Below, in pieces: positions 1 through 8,372 of a DNA stretch of 64,000 bases. The DNA is from JANNNF01 sp040385825. GTDB taxonomy: Bacteria; Pseudomonadota; Alphaproteobacteria; Rhodobacterales; Rhodobacteraceae. Within the stretch, counting starts at the first letter, position 1. Each line of letters begins with the position of its first letter. A program made the translations under genes and the position numbers. Where the stretch lies: positions 186,001 through 250,000 of the forward strand of contig JAZKGQ010000006.1 of NCBI GenBank assembly GCA_040385825.1. The letters are read 5' to 3'. The notes under the pieces were generated by a model, which was not told the origin of the DNA, made no database searches, and saw only the letters and a list, made by a program, of their open reading frames with translations.

Positions 1-101
1 TGTCCGGGCGCCAAAGCAGCGTTGCCCCATGCCAAAAGATGGGCCATAAGACGCGCGGCCCACCGCGACACTTTAACGAACCAAACAAGGATCGAGGCAG
101 C

Positions 102-1547
102 ATGAGACGCCTTCGTAGTGTGAAGATCGTGGCCACTCTGGGCCCGGCCTCCAGCGACTATACCACCATCCGCGCCCTGTTCGAGGCTGGAGCCGATGTG
201 TTCCGCCTGAACATGAGCCATGGCACCCATGACGAGCAGCGCGCCCGTCACAAGATCATCCGTCAGGTCGAAACCGACACCGGGCGTCCGATTGCCATTC
301 TGGCCGATCTTCAGGGGCCAAAGCTGCGCGTCGGCACCTTCACCAACCCGTCGGAAGAATTGGTCGAGGGCGCGAAATTCCGCATGGACCTGTCGCCCGC
401 GCCGGGCGACGTGACCCGCGTGAACCTGCCCCACCCCGAGATTTTCGCGGCGCTGGAACCCGGCACATCGCTGCTGATCAACGATGGCAAGATCCGTCTG
501 GTGGTCGATGCCTGCGGCAAGGATTTCGCCGATTGCACCGTCAGCGTGGGGGGCACGATTTCCAACCGCAAGGGCGTGAACGTGCCCGACGTGGTGCTGC
601 CGCTGGCGGCGCTATCGGAAAAGGACCGCGGCGATCTGGAATTCGCCTGCGAGATGGGCGTGGACTGGCTGGCGCTGTCTTTCGTGCAGCGCCCCGAAGA
701 CGTGCTGGAAGCCCGGCATCTGGCCAAGGGCCGTGCGGCGATCCTGTCCAAGATCGAAAAGCCTGCGGCGGTAAAGGCTTATGACGCGATCCTGCAAGTG
801 TCGGATGGCATCATGGTGGCGCGCGGCGATCTGGGCGTGGAAATGCCGATCCATTCGGTGCCCCCCATCCAGAAGCGTCTGGTGCGGGGCGCGCGCGCGG
901 CCGCCAAGCCGGTGATCGTGGCGACGCAGATGCTCGAGTCGATGATCGAGGCCCCGGTTCCGACCCGCGCCGAAGTGTCGGATGTGGCGACCGCGATTTA
1001 TGAAGGCGCGGATGCGATCATGCTGTCGGCCGAATCGGCGGCTGGCAAATACCCGATCGAAGCCGTGACGATGATGCACAACGTGGCGCTGTCGGTCGAA
1101 AAAGACCCGACCTACCTGTCGATCATCGAGGCCAGCCGCAACGTGCGCCGCGAAACGGTGGCCGACGGCATCGTGGTCGCCGCGCGCGAGATCGCCGAGG
1201 CCACCAACATCAAGGCGATCTGCTGCTTCAGCCAGTCGGGCACCACGGCCAGCCTTGTGGCCCGCGAACGGCCGCGCGTGCCGATCATCGCGCTGACACC
1301 GCTGATGTCCTCGGCCCGCCGGATGGCGCTGACCTGGGGGGCCTATTGCGTGCTGGCCGAACCGCAGGACCGCTTCAAGGGCGCGGTGATCGCCGCCGTC
1401 CGTGCCGCGCGCGACCACGGCTTTGCCGGGCCGGAAGACCAGATCGTGGTGACCGCCGGCGTGCCGTTCAACGTGAAGGGCACCACCAACATCCTGCGGG
1501 TGGCGCCTTGTGATGAACGGTTGATTTCCAGCGCTGACCCTGAGTAA
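102..1547 (+). CDS. pyk: Pyruvate kinase
   Basis: A 481-residue cytoplasmic glycolytic enzyme that converts phosphoenolpyruvate and ADP to pyruvate and ATP. The sequence shows RLNMSHG (residues 35-41), ADLQGPKLRVG (about 69-79), the KIEKP active-site segment, the MVARGDLGVE loop and the ATQMLESM motif, followed by a C-terminal regulatory domain; length is normal for the family. The ATG at 102 is preferred over an in-frame ATG at 39, because homology begins at MRRLRSVKIV and an AAGGA stands about 10 bases upstream. It heads a plus-strand run; the small membrane-protein gene follows 33 bases after the stop. Confidence 0.97.
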   Translation: MRRLRSVKIVATLGPASSDYTTIRALFEAGADVFRLNMSHGTHDEQRARHKIIRQVETDTGRPIAILADLQGPKLRVGTFTNPSEELVEGAKFRMDLSPAPGDVTRVNLPHPEIFAALEPGTSLLINDGKIRLVVDACGKDFADCTVSVGGTISNRKGVNVPDVVLPLAALSEKDRGDLEFACEMGVDWLALSFVQRPEDVLEARHLAKGRAAILSKIEKPAAVKAYDAILQVSDGIMVARGDLGVEMPIHSVPPIQKRLVRGARAAAKPVIVATQMLESMIEAPVPTRAEVSDVATAIYEGADAIMLSAESAAGKYPIEAVTMMHNVALSVEKDPTYLSIIEASRNVRRETVADGIVVAAREIAEATNIKAICCFSQSGTTASLVARERPRVPIIALTPLMSSARRMALTWGAYCVLAEPQDRFKGAVIAAVRAARDHGFAGPEDQIVVTAGVPFNVKGTTNILRVAPCDERLISSADPE

Positions 1548-1580
1548 ATCAGGCATAGCCATTGAAAATGTGAGGACGCC

Positions 1581-1808
1581 ATGGTGGACCCCGATCTGTT
1601 TCTGACAATCGGTGTCGTGCTTGGCGTCCTGACCATTCCGTCGCTGCTGTCAGCCTGGACAGATGGCCGCACCCCCCGCCTTGGCGCGATCATGGTGTTT
1701 GTCGCGGTGATCATGGTGGCGGTGGCCGCCAACAACAAACCCACCGGCTATCAGATCAGCGATGTGCCGACGATCATGCTGAACGTCGTGGGCCGCTACC
1801 TCAACTGA
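1581..1808 (+). CDS. Small conserved membrane protein, unknown function
   Basis: A 75-residue protein with two hydrophobic stretches, about residues 7-25 and 35-50, separated by a polar WTDGRTPR loop, so probably a two-helix inner-membrane protein. A TGAGGA ribosome site lies just before the ATG. It sits 33 bases after pyk and about 110 bases before rpmI and may be cotranscribed with pyk. I recognise no characterised family and assign no function. Confidence 0.75.
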   Translation: MVDPDLFLTIGVVLGVLTIPSLLSAWTDGRTPRLGAIMVFVAVIMVAVAANNKPTGYQISDVPTIMLNVVGRYLN

Positions 1809-1918
1809 ACCGACCCCCCTTGCACCGCAGCGGCAGCCCGCATATAGGAACCGCTTCTATACCCGTGTTGCCGGCCAACGTGGCATGCCGAGCAGCACCT
1901 GAAACCATGGAGATGGAA

Positions 1919-2119
1919 ATGCCCAAGATGAAGACCAAGTCGGCGGCGAAGAAGCGTTTCAGCTTCACGGCCTCCGGTCGGGTGAAGGCCGGCGTCGCCG
2001 GCAAGCGCCACGGCATGATCAAGCGCACGACGAAATTCATTCGTGACGCGTCCGGCACGATGCTGCTGAACCCGTCCGACGCGAAGATCGTCAAGAAATA
2101 CATGCCCTACGACCGGTAA
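1919..2119 (+). CDS. rpmI: 50S ribosomal protein L35
   Basis: A 66-residue basic protein of the large ribosomal subunit. MPKMKTKSAAKKRF at the N-terminus and GMIKRTTKFIRDASG in the middle are the standard L35 pattern. The frame is open for 33 codons upstream, but the ATG at 1919 matches the family start. rplT follows 12 bases downstream with its own AAGGAG site, giving the usual rpmI-rplT pair. No infC is next to it, unlike enterobacteria. Confidence 0.97.
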   Translation: MPKMKTKSAAKKRFSFTASGRVKAGVAGKRHGMIKRTTKFIRDASGTMLLNPSDAKIVKKYMPYDR

Positions 2120-2131
2120 GGAGAACAGCCG

Positions 2132-2494
2132 ATGTCCCGCGTCAAATCCGGCGTCGTCACGCACGCCCGCCACCGCAAGGTGATCAAGAAAGCGGCTGGC
2201 TACTATGCCGCCCGTTCCACCAACTTCCGCACCGCGACTCAGGCCGTCGACAAGGCCCAGCAGTACGCCACGCGCGACCGCAAGACCCGCAAGCGCAACT
2301 TCCGCGCCCTGTGGATTCAGCGGATCAACGCCGCCGTGCGCCTGTTCGACATCGAGTTCACCTACTCGCGTTTCATCAACGGTCTGGCGAAAGCCGGCAT
2401 CGAAGTGGACCGCAAAGTGCTGGCCGATCTGGCCGTGCATGAACCCGAGGCGTTCAACGCCATCGCAGCGCAGGCGAAAGCCGCCCTGGCCTGA
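2132..2494 (+). CDS. rplT: 50S ribosomal protein L20
   Basis: A 120-residue large-subunit protein that binds 23S rRNA early in assembly. It begins MSRVKSGVVTHARHRK, has the basic ARDRKTRKRNFRALWIQRIN stretch near residues 47-68, and ends with the conserved globular domain containing YSRFINGLAKAGIEVDRK. It is preceded by AAGGAG and lies 12 bases after rpmI. Two tandem hairpins and a Rho-independent terminator follow immediately, before pheS. Confidence 0.97.
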   Translation: MSRVKSGVVTHARHRKVIKKAAGYYAARSTNFRTATQAVDKAQQYATRDRKTRKRNFRALWIQRINAAVRLFDIEFTYSRFINGLAKAGIEVDRKVLADLAVHEPEAFNAIAAQAKAALA

Positions 2495-2496
2495 GC

Positions 2497-2540
2497 CAAA
2501 TTTCTTCGCAGAAATTTGCAAGATCGTTCGAACGATCTTG
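2497..2540. repeat. Two tandem perfect hairpins after rplT
   Basis: Directly behind the rplT stop there is a 9-bp stem (CAAATTTCT, loop TCGC, AGAAATTTG; 2497-2518). A perfect 22-bp palindrome follows without a gap, CAAGATCGTTC joined to GAACGATCTTG (2519-2540). Neither has a T-run, so they stand apart from the true terminator beginning at 2542. They look like a REP-type palindromic unit or an mRNA 3'-end stabiliser; the function is unproven. Confidence 0.7.
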
Positions 2541-2541
2541 G

Positions 2542-2566
2542 CCCCGCCCCAACCGGCGGGGTTTTT
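2542..2566 (+). terminator. Rho-independent terminator of rpmI-rplT
   Basis: Stem CCCCGCC (2542-2548) pairs with GGCGGGG (2555-2561) around a six-base loop and is followed by TTTTT. It stands between rplT and pheS, so pheS must use its own promoter in 2571-2632 or depend on read-through. Confidence 0.8.
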
Positions 2567-2632
2567 CTTTGCGCGGCTTGCATGTGCCCCCCCGTCTGCG
2601 CTAGCACAGCCCTGCAAAACCGGAGTTATCCC

Positions 2633-3715
2633 ATGGACGCCGCTGACACGCTCAAGGCCAAATACCTGACCGCCACTGCCAATGCCGCCGATGAGGCAGC
2701 GCTGGAGGATGTGCGTCTGGCCGCCCTTGGCAAGAAGGGCGAAATCTCGGCCCTGATGGCGGGTCTGGGCCGCATGGACCCCGATCAGCGCAAAGCCGCA
2801 GGCGCGATGCTGAACGTGCTGAAAGATGAGATCGACGCCGCCCTGCGCGCCAGGAAAGCCGCCCTTGGCGATGCCGCCCTGGACGAACGCCTGCGCTCGG
2901 AATGGCTGGACGTGACCCTGCCGGGCCGCCCGCGTCGTCAGGGCACCATTCATCCGGTCAGCCAGGTGATGGAAGAACTGACCGCCATTTTCGCCGACAT
3001 GGGCTTTGCCGTGGCCGAAGGCCCGCAGGTGGAATCGGATTGGTACAACTTTGACGCGCTGAACATTCCGCCCGAACACCCCGCGCGGCAGGAGCACGAC
3101 ACCTTCTTCATGCACCGCGCCGAGGGTGACGCCCGCCCGCCGCATGTGCTGCGCACCCATACCAGCCCGGTGCAGATCCGTGCGATGACCGAACAGGGCG
3201 CGCCAATCCGGGTGATCGCCCCCGGCCGCGTCTACCGCATGGACATGGACCAGACCCACACCCCGATGTTCCATCAGGTCGAAGGTCTGGCGATCGACCG
3301 CAACATCTCCATGGCCAACCTGAAATGGGTGCTGGAGGAGTTTTGCCGCGCCTTTTTCGAGGTGCCCTCGGTCGAACTGCGCTTTCGCGCGTCGCACTTC
3401 CCCTTCACCGAACCCTCGGCCGAGGTGGACATCCGCTGTTCCTGGGAAGGCGGCCAGCTCAAGATCGGGCAGGGCGACAAGTGGATGGAGATTCTGGGGT
3501 CCGGCATGGTCCACCCCAAGGTGCTGGCGGCGGCAGGGGTCGATGCGACCCGTTGGCAGGGCTTTGCCTTTGGCATGGGAATCGACCGGATCGCCATGCT
3601 GAAATACGGCATCCCCGACCTGCGGGCCTTCTTTGAATCCGACCTGCGCTGGCTGCGCCACTACGGTTTTGCGGCGCTGGATATGCCCGATCTGGCAGGC
3701 GGGCTTTCGGCGTAA
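2633..3715 (+). CDS. pheS: Phenylalanine-tRNA ligase alpha subunit
   Basis: A 360-residue catalytic subunit of the alpha2-beta2 class II phenylalanyl-tRNA synthetase. An N-terminal coiled-coil tRNA-binding region is followed by the class II core with TIHPVSQVMEELTAIF, the motif 2 area HTHTPMFHQVEG, and motif 3 FGMGIDRIAMLKYG near the C-terminus. The ATG at 2633 follows CGGAG; the frame is open upstream but without homology. The partner pheT is not next door but near 60.8 kb in this window. A C-rich hairpin at 3778-3800 follows the gene. Confidence 0.97.
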   Translation: MDAADTLKAKYLTATANAADEAALEDVRLAALGKKGEISALMAGLGRMDPDQRKAAGAMLNVLKDEIDAALRARKAALGDAALDERLRSEWLDVTLPGRPRRQGTIHPVSQVMEELTAIFADMGFAVAEGPQVESDWYNFDALNIPPEHPARQEHDTFFMHRAEGDARPPHVLRTHTSPVQIRAMTEQGAPIRVIAPGRVYRMDMDQTHTPMFHQVEGLAIDRNISMANLKWVLEEFCRAFFEVPSVELRFRASHFPFTEPSAEVDIRCSWEGGQLKIGQGDKWMEILGSGMVHPKVLAAAGVDATRWQGFAFGMGIDRIAMLKYGIPDLRAFFESDLRWLRHYGFAALDMPDLAGGLSA

Positions 3716-3777
3716 GACCGCGCTGCGGAGAAGGGTTTTCCACCCGCGCGGCGCCGTGACGAACATTCGCCTGTTTT

Positions 3778-3800
3778 CCCCCTGCGACACCGGCAGGGGG
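3778..3800 (+). terminator. GC-rich hairpin downstream of pheS
   Basis: CCCCCTGC (3778-3785) pairs with GCAGGGGG (3793-3800). No T-run follows, so it is a weak terminator candidate between pheS and the peroxiredoxin gene. Confidence 0.4.
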
Positions 3801-3857
3801 TGAAACAGCGTTCCGAATTGACTATGTTCTGCGGGCAACCGTCAACCGAGGAACATC

Positions 3858-4520
3858 ATGTCCGTCCGCATCAATGACATCGCCCCCGACTTTACCGCCG
3901 ACAGCACCGCCGGGACCATCCGCTTCCACGACTGGCTGGACGGCAAATATGCCATCATCTTCAGCCACCCGCGCGATTTTACCCCGGTCTGCACCACCGA
4001 ATTCGGCGCCGTCGCACAACTGGCCGCCGAATGGGCCAAGCGCAACACCAAGGTCATCGGCGTGTCGGTGGATGCGGTGTCCGACCATGGCAAATGGCAG
4101 CGCGACATCGAGGCGTTCGCAGGTGCCCCCGCCGATTTCCCGATCATCGACGACACCAGCCTGACGGTCGCCAAGGCCTATGACATGCTTCCCGCCGAAT
4201 ATTACCTGCCGACCGAGGGCCGCGCGCCTGCCCATACGGCGACCGTGCGCACTGTCTATATCATCGGGCCGGACAAGAAGGTGCGGCTGACCATGACCTA
4301 TCCGATGAGCGTGGGCCGCAACTTTGCCGAGATTTTGCGGGCGCTGGATGCTGTGCAAGCCACCGACGGCGTGCCGATTGCCACCCCTGCCAACTGGGTT
4401 CCGGGGCAGGATGTGATCGTGGCGCTGTCCTTGAACAACGAACAGGCCGAAGCCAAGTTCGGCCCGCTGGACATCAAGCTGCCCTACCTGCGCTTTGCCA
4501 AGGCCCCGGCCAAGGGTTAA
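3858..4520 (+). CDS. 1-Cys peroxiredoxin (Prx6 type)
   Basis: A 220-residue cytoplasmic thiol peroxidase of the AhpC/TSA superfamily that reduces H2O2 and organic peroxides. The peroxidatic cysteine is Cys45 in DFTPVCTTEFG, and the conserved arginine lies in TVRTVYIIGPD. No other cysteine occurs, which fits the 1-Cys Prx6 subgroup with its long C-terminal domain (PANWVPGQDVIV). GAGGAA precedes the ATG. Its stop overlaps the convergent downstream gene by 4 bases. Confidence 0.93.
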   Translation: MSVRINDIAPDFTADSTAGTIRFHDWLDGKYAIIFSHPRDFTPVCTTEFGAVAQLAAEWAKRNTKVIGVSVDAVSDHGKWQRDIEAFAGAPADFPIIDDTSLTVAKAYDMLPAEYYLPTEGRAPAHTATVRTVYIIGPDKKVRLTMTYPMSVGRNFAEILRALDAVQATDGVPIATPANWVPGQDVIVALSLNNEQAEAKFGPLDIKLPYLRFAKAPAKG

Positions 4521-5356
4521 TCCTCGGACAGCGCGTTCAACTGATGCCGGATGCGCCAATGCGGCGTGTCCTGCATCAGCTTTGCGGCCAAGGCGCGGGC
4601 AAGGGGCAGATGCCCCTTTTCCCGCGCCCGTTCCAGCAGGTCGGTCTTCCATGGCATCGACCCATGCCGCGCCCGGAACAGTTGGGCAAAGCGCAGCAGC
4701 GAAAGATCGCCCGACAGGGCCTCGGTGGACAGGGCCTTCAGGATTTTCATTTTCTGCAAGGCAGGGGGCAGTTTGTGCCCCAGATGCGGCATGGCCAGCG
4801 GCACCACATTCGGCCCCATCAGCCGCGCCACATGGGCGGCGTCCTGCGGCACATGGCGGTCGAAGGCGATATAGGCGCGGCCAGCGGCCTTGACGCCATC
4901 CGCCGCATCGGCCCAAGGCCCCGACCAGTCGGTATAGGCGCGGGCCTGGCGATAGCGGTTCTCGAACGGCGCGCGGGTCTGGCACAGGGTGCTTTGCGGC
5001 GCCATGGCGAACACCGTGCAGCCCGGCGCCAGCGGCGCGAAGGTCAGCGCGCCAAAGCCGCCCATCGACGATCCGTACATCGACACCGCGTCAAAGCGGC
5101 GAAAGAACCCGTCGTCCCGCAAGCCTTCCAGTGCCGTCCACAGCGGCAGGTCGCGGAACCAGTCGTTGCGCTTGGCCATCACACCCAGCACGTCCCAGCC
5201 TTGGGCCGCCAGAAACGCCTGCCCCCAGGGGCTGCGGGTTTCCGTCTCGCGCAGGGCGGCGAGGTTGTCAAACGTCACGACCAGCCGCTTGACCTGCCCC
5301 GGCAACCAGGACAGCGCGTGGTTGGGACGGTCGATGAACCACCCCCCTTTGCCCAT
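4517..5356 (-). CDS. Alpha/beta-hydrolase-like protein, unknown substrate
   Basis: About 279 residues. A YGSSMGGFGAL segment looks like the nucleophile elbow (G-x-S-x-G-G) of the alpha/beta-hydrolase fold, with a late histidine in MPHLGHKLP as a possible triad member. There is no signal peptide. The start may be the ATG at 5356 or a TTG two codons earlier at 5362; no strong ribosome site separates them. It is transcribed behind argH and the small lipoprotein gene and overlaps the convergent peroxiredoxin gene by 4 bases. The substrate is unknown. Confidence 0.75.
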   Translation of the reverse strand: MGKGGWFIDRPNHALSWLPGQVKRLVVTFDNLAALRETETRSPWGQAFLAAQGWDVLGVMAKRNDWFRDLPLWTALEGLRDDGFFRRFDAVSMYGSSMGGFGALTFAPLAPGCTVFAMAPQSTLCQTRAPFENRYRQARAYTDWSGPWADAADGVKAAGRAYIAFDRHVPQDAAHVARLMGPNVVPLAMPHLGHKLPPALQKMKILKALSTEALSGDLSLLRFAQLFRARHGSMPWKTDLLERAREKGHLPLARALAAKLMQDTPHWRIRHQLNALSED

Positions 5357-5391
5357 GACCAAGCTACGTTGGTCTGCGAAGGGATCGGTCG

Positions 5392-5526
5392 TCAGGATGA
5401 CACCCCGAACCGGGCATCACCCGACAGCGTAAGGCCGGGAGTGTTGGTGCCGGGCCGCAAGGGCGGGCCGTCTGCACCGCAGGCGGCAAGGGCCAGAAGG
5501 GCTGCCAGCAGGATCAGTCTTGTCAT
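5392..5526 (-). CDS. Short argH-linked lipoprotein
   Basis: A 44-residue product starting MTRLILLAALLALAACGADG: a short lipoprotein signal with lipobox LAAC, then a 28-residue polar tail. Its AAGGTGG ribosome site overlaps the argH stop codon and the ATG is 9 bases past that stop, so it is almost certainly cotranslated with argH. Short lipoproteins of this type are known behind argH in alphaproteobacteria, often missed because of their size. The function is unknown. Confidence 0.8.
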   Translation of the reverse strand: MTRLILLAALLALAACGADGPPLRPGTNTPGLTLSGDARFGVSS

Positions 5527-5535
5527 GGTTCCACC

Positions 5536-6945
5536 TTATGCTACGCCCAAAGCCGTCTGCCACCGCGCCACCTGCGCGCGCACCTGATCGGGGGCGGTGC
5601 CACCATAGGACAGGCGCGAGCGGACGGAATTTTCCACCCCAAGCACGGAATGCACCTCTGCCGTGATCCCGTCATGCACCGATGTCATGTCCGCCAGCGA
5701 CAGGTCGGGCAGGTCGCAGCCGCGGGCCTCGGCCATCGCAACCAGCGTACCCGTCACATGATGCGCCTCGCGGAAGGGCAGACCAAGGGCGCGCACCAGC
5801 CAGTCGGCAAGGTCGGTGGCGGTGGAAAACCCGCTGGCAGCCGACTGGGCCAGCACTTCGCGGTTGGCCGTCATGTCGCCCACCATGCCGGTCATCGCGG
5901 CCAGCGCAAGCATCAGCGTGTCGGCAGCGTCGAACACCTGTTCCTTGTCTTCCTGCATGTCCTTGGAATAGGTCAGCGCCAACCCCTTCATGATGGTGAA
6001 CAAGGCCACCGTCGCCCCCAGAATCCGCCCCAGTTTCGCGCGCAGCAATTCTGCCGCGTCGGGATTTTTCTTCTGCGGCATGATCGAACTGCCCGTGGTC
6101 CACTTGTCCGACAGCCGCACGAAACGGAACTGGGCGCTGGACCAGATCACCAGTTCTTCGGCAAAGCGTGACATGTGCATGGCGCAGATGCTGGAGGCTG
6201 ACAGAAACTCCAGCGCGAAATCGCGGTCGCTGACGCTGTCCAGCGAATTGGCGGTGGGCCGGTCAAAGCCCAGGGCCTTGGCCGTCATGTGCCGGTCAAT
6301 CGGAAAGGATGTGCCCGCCAGCGCCGCCGCCCCCAAGGGACATTCGTTCATCCGCGCACGGGCATCGACAAAGCGCGACCGATCCCGCGCCAGCATTTCG
6401 ACATAGGCCATCATGTGGTGGCCCCATGTCACGGGTTGTGCTGTCTGCAAATGGGTGAAGCCCGGCATCACCCAGTCGGCCCCCGCCGCCGCCTGCGCGA
6501 CAAACGCCTGCATCAACGCGGTGATCCCCGAAATCGCCGCATCGCACTGGTCGCGCACCCACAGCCGGAAATCCACCGCCACCTGATCATTCCGGCTGCG
6601 CGCCGTGTGCAGCCGCCCCGCTGGCACACCGATGATGTCCTTCAGCCGGGCCTCCACATTCATGTGGATATCCTCCAGATCGGTGCGGAACTGGAACTTT
6701 CCACCCTCGATCTCTGACAACACCGTGAGCAGGCCTTCCCCGATGGCATCCGCATCCGTAGGACTAAGGATACCCGTGGCGGCAAGCATCGCCGCATGGG
6801 CGCGTGAACCCGCGATATCCTGCGCGTACAGCCGCTGGTCGAACCCGATAGAGGCGTTGATCGCCGTCATGATCGCGTCGGGACCAGAGGCAAAACGCCC
6901 GCCCCACATCTGGTTGGCGGCTTGGGGTTGGGCGGGTGCGGTCAT
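5536..6945 (-). CDS. argH: Argininosuccinate lyase
   Basis: A 469-residue cytoplasmic enzyme of the fumarase/aspartase superfamily that cleaves argininosuccinate to arginine and fumarate, the last step of arginine synthesis. Seen: MWGGRFASGPD near the start, HTARSRNDQVA, TAQPVTWGHH, and the superfamily signature GSSIMPQKKNPD. The start at 6945 fits family alignments (MTAPAQPQAANQMWGGRF). The divergent thioredoxin gene starts only 21 bases away, so each promoter must lie inside the other gene. The small lipoprotein gene follows. Confidence 0.97.
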   Translation of the reverse strand: MTAPAQPQAANQMWGGRFASGPDAIMTAINASIGFDQRLYAQDIAGSRAHAAMLAATGILSPTDADAIGEGLLTVLSEIEGGKFQFRTDLEDIHMNVEARLKDIIGVPAGRLHTARSRNDQVAVDFRLWVRDQCDAAISGITALMQAFVAQAAAGADWVMPGFTHLQTAQPVTWGHHMMAYVEMLARDRSRFVDARARMNECPLGAAALAGTSFPIDRHMTAKALGFDRPTANSLDSVSDRDFALEFLSASSICAMHMSRFAEELVIWSSAQFRFVRLSDKWTTGSSIMPQKKNPDAAELLRAKLGRILGATVALFTIMKGLALTYSKDMQEDKEQVFDAADTLMLALAAMTGMVGDMTANREVLAQSAASGFSTATDLADWLVRALGLPFREAHHVTGTLVAMAEARGCDLPDLSLADMTSVHDGITAEVHSVLGVENSVRSRLSYGGTAPDQVRAQVARWQTALGVA

Positions 6946-6966
6946 GGGGATGCGGCCTTGCGAGGG

Positions 6967-7509
6967 ATGATGCGGAAAACTCTGTTGGTCGTATATGCGG
7001 CCTTGGCTCTTGGTGCAAACATGGCGGTGGCCGAGGTCGCAGCCCTGCGGGCGGGCGACATGCGGAAACTGGCCATTCACGCCGAGACGGTGGCCGTGCC
7101 TTCCGTCGGGCTGGTGGATGCGGCGGATGCCCCGCGGTCACTGGACGAATACAAGGGCAAATGGGTGGTGCTGAACTTTTGGGCCACCTGGTGCGCGCCC
7201 TGCCGCAAGGAGATGCCCTCGCTCGACCGCCTGCAAGCCGCAATGCCGGAAATCGCGGTGGTGCCCGTCGCCACCGGGCGCAACGCGGTCGAGGGGATCA
7301 AGCGCTTCTACGCCGAAGCAGCGGTTGTGAACCTGCCGATCCTGCGCGATCCGCAAAGCGACCTCGCGCGCGGTATGGGCGTGCTGGGCCTGCCTTCTAC
7401 CGTGATCCTGAACCCCGAGGGGGCCGAAGTCGCCCGCCTGATCGGCGACGCCGAATGGGACAGCGCCGATGCCCAGGCCGTGCTGCGCGGGTTCATTGCG
7501 GGGGAGTGA
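6967..7509 (+). CDS. TlpA-like periplasmic thioredoxin-fold protein
   Basis: About 180 residues: an N-terminal signal sequence (MMRKTLLVVYAALALGANMA), then a TlpA/ResA-type thioredoxin domain with WATWCAPCRKEMPS around the CAPC active site and the cis-proline region GLPSTVILNP. Such proteins reduce periplasmic disulfides, for example during cytochrome c or oxidase assembly. Adjacent ATGs at 6967 and 6970 are both usable, behind GAGGG. It is divergent from argH with only 21 bases between the start codons. Confidence 0.88.
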   Translation: MMRKTLLVVYAALALGANMAVAEVAALRAGDMRKLAIHAETVAVPSVGLVDAADAPRSLDEYKGKWVVLNFWATWCAPCRKEMPSLDRLQAAMPEIAVVPVATGRNAVEGIKRFYAEAAVVNLPILRDPQSDLARGMGVLGLPSTVILNPEGAEVARLIGDAEWDSADAQAVLRGFIAGE

Positions 7510-7525
7510 GGCCGCCCGCCCTGCG

Positions 7526-8314
7526 TTACAGATCAAACGTCGCAAACACCGGCGCGTGGTCTGACGGGCCGTCCCAGCCGCGCACGTCGCGCAGGATGCG
7601 GCTGCTGTGGGCGGATGATGCAATATCCGGCGTTGCCCAGATGTGGTCCAGCCTGCGGCCCTTGTCGGCGGCGTTCCAGTCGGCGGCGCGATAGCTCCAC
7701 CAGCTGTAGAGCTTGCCGGTGGGAATGTCGTTGCGGGTGACATCGACCCATCCCCCGGCCTCCATCACCGTGTTGAAATGATCGACCTCGACCGGCGTGT
7801 GTGACACGATCTTCAGCAGCGCCTTGTGGTCCCACACGTCATCCTCGCGCGGGGCGATGTTCAGATCGCCGACCAGAATGGCGCGGTCGGGCTTTTCCCA
7901 GCGGAACCAGTCGCGCATCTCGGTCAGGAAATCCAGCTTCTGGCCGAACTTCACATTCACCTCGCGGTCGGGAATATCGCCGCCCGCCGGGATATAGCAG
8001 TTGTGGATGGTGACGCCGTTTTCCAGCCGCGCCGCCACATGCCGCGCATGGCCCAATTGCGCAAAATCACGCTCACCTGCATCCATCAGCGGCAGTTTCG
8101 ACAGGATCGCCACGCCGTTGTACCCCTTCTGCCCGCGCGCCACCATGTAGCGGTAGCCAAGTGCTCGGAACTGATCGACGGGAATGTTTTCGACCGGGCT
8201 TTTGCATTCCTGCAGGCACAGGATATCGGGGGCCTCATTGCCCAGCAGCCGCGCCACCAGCCCTTCGCGCAGGCGGACGGAATTGATGTTCCAGGTGGCG
8301 AGGGTAAAGGGCAT
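7526..8314 (-). CDS. xthA: Exodeoxyribonuclease III family nuclease
   Basis: A 262-residue member of the endonuclease/exonuclease/phosphatase superfamily, probably an AP endonuclease/3'-exonuclease in base-excision repair. Seen: TWNINSVRLR at the N-terminus, LQECKS with the metal-binding Glu, NCYIPAGGD, VGDLNIAP, and SDHAPVFATF at the C-terminus. The start at 8314 is chosen because homology begins at MPFTLATWNINS; the upstream open frame runs through terminators and repeats and is not coding. Tandem terminators of the preceding response-regulator gene lie just upstream. Confidence 0.93.
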   Translation of the reverse strand: MPFTLATWNINSVRLREGLVARLLGNEAPDILCLQECKSPVENIPVDQFRALGYRYMVARGQKGYNGVAILSKLPLMDAGERDFAQLGHARHVAARLENGVTIHNCYIPAGGDIPDREVNVKFGQKLDFLTEMRDWFRWEKPDRAILVGDLNIAPREDDVWDHKALLKIVSHTPVEVDHFNTVMEAGGWVDVTRNDIPTGKLYSWWSYRAADWNAADKGRRLDHIWATPDIASSAHSSRILRDVRGWDGPSDHAPVFATFDL

Positions 8315-8372
8315 GGCAGACTCCGGGTTGTGCCGGGGCACTGTAAGGCTGCCGCCCGCCCGCAACCACCAG

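Noticed and set aside
2519..2540. GTTCGAAC as a tRNA T-loop
   Set aside because: It is the centre of a perfect 22-bp palindrome; no acceptor, D or anticodon stem surrounds it.
2541..2632. Phe-codon run (TTT TTC TTT) before pheS as a leader-peptide attenuator
   Set aside because: The codons are the T-tract of the rplT terminator, and no ATG or GTG with a ribosome site precedes them; the only in-frame start is a TTG without support.
1796..3838. A 680-codon open frame on the minus strand across rpmI, rplT and pheS
   Set aside because: It is antisense to three certain genes, has no recognisable domain and is explained by high GC content in the third codon position.
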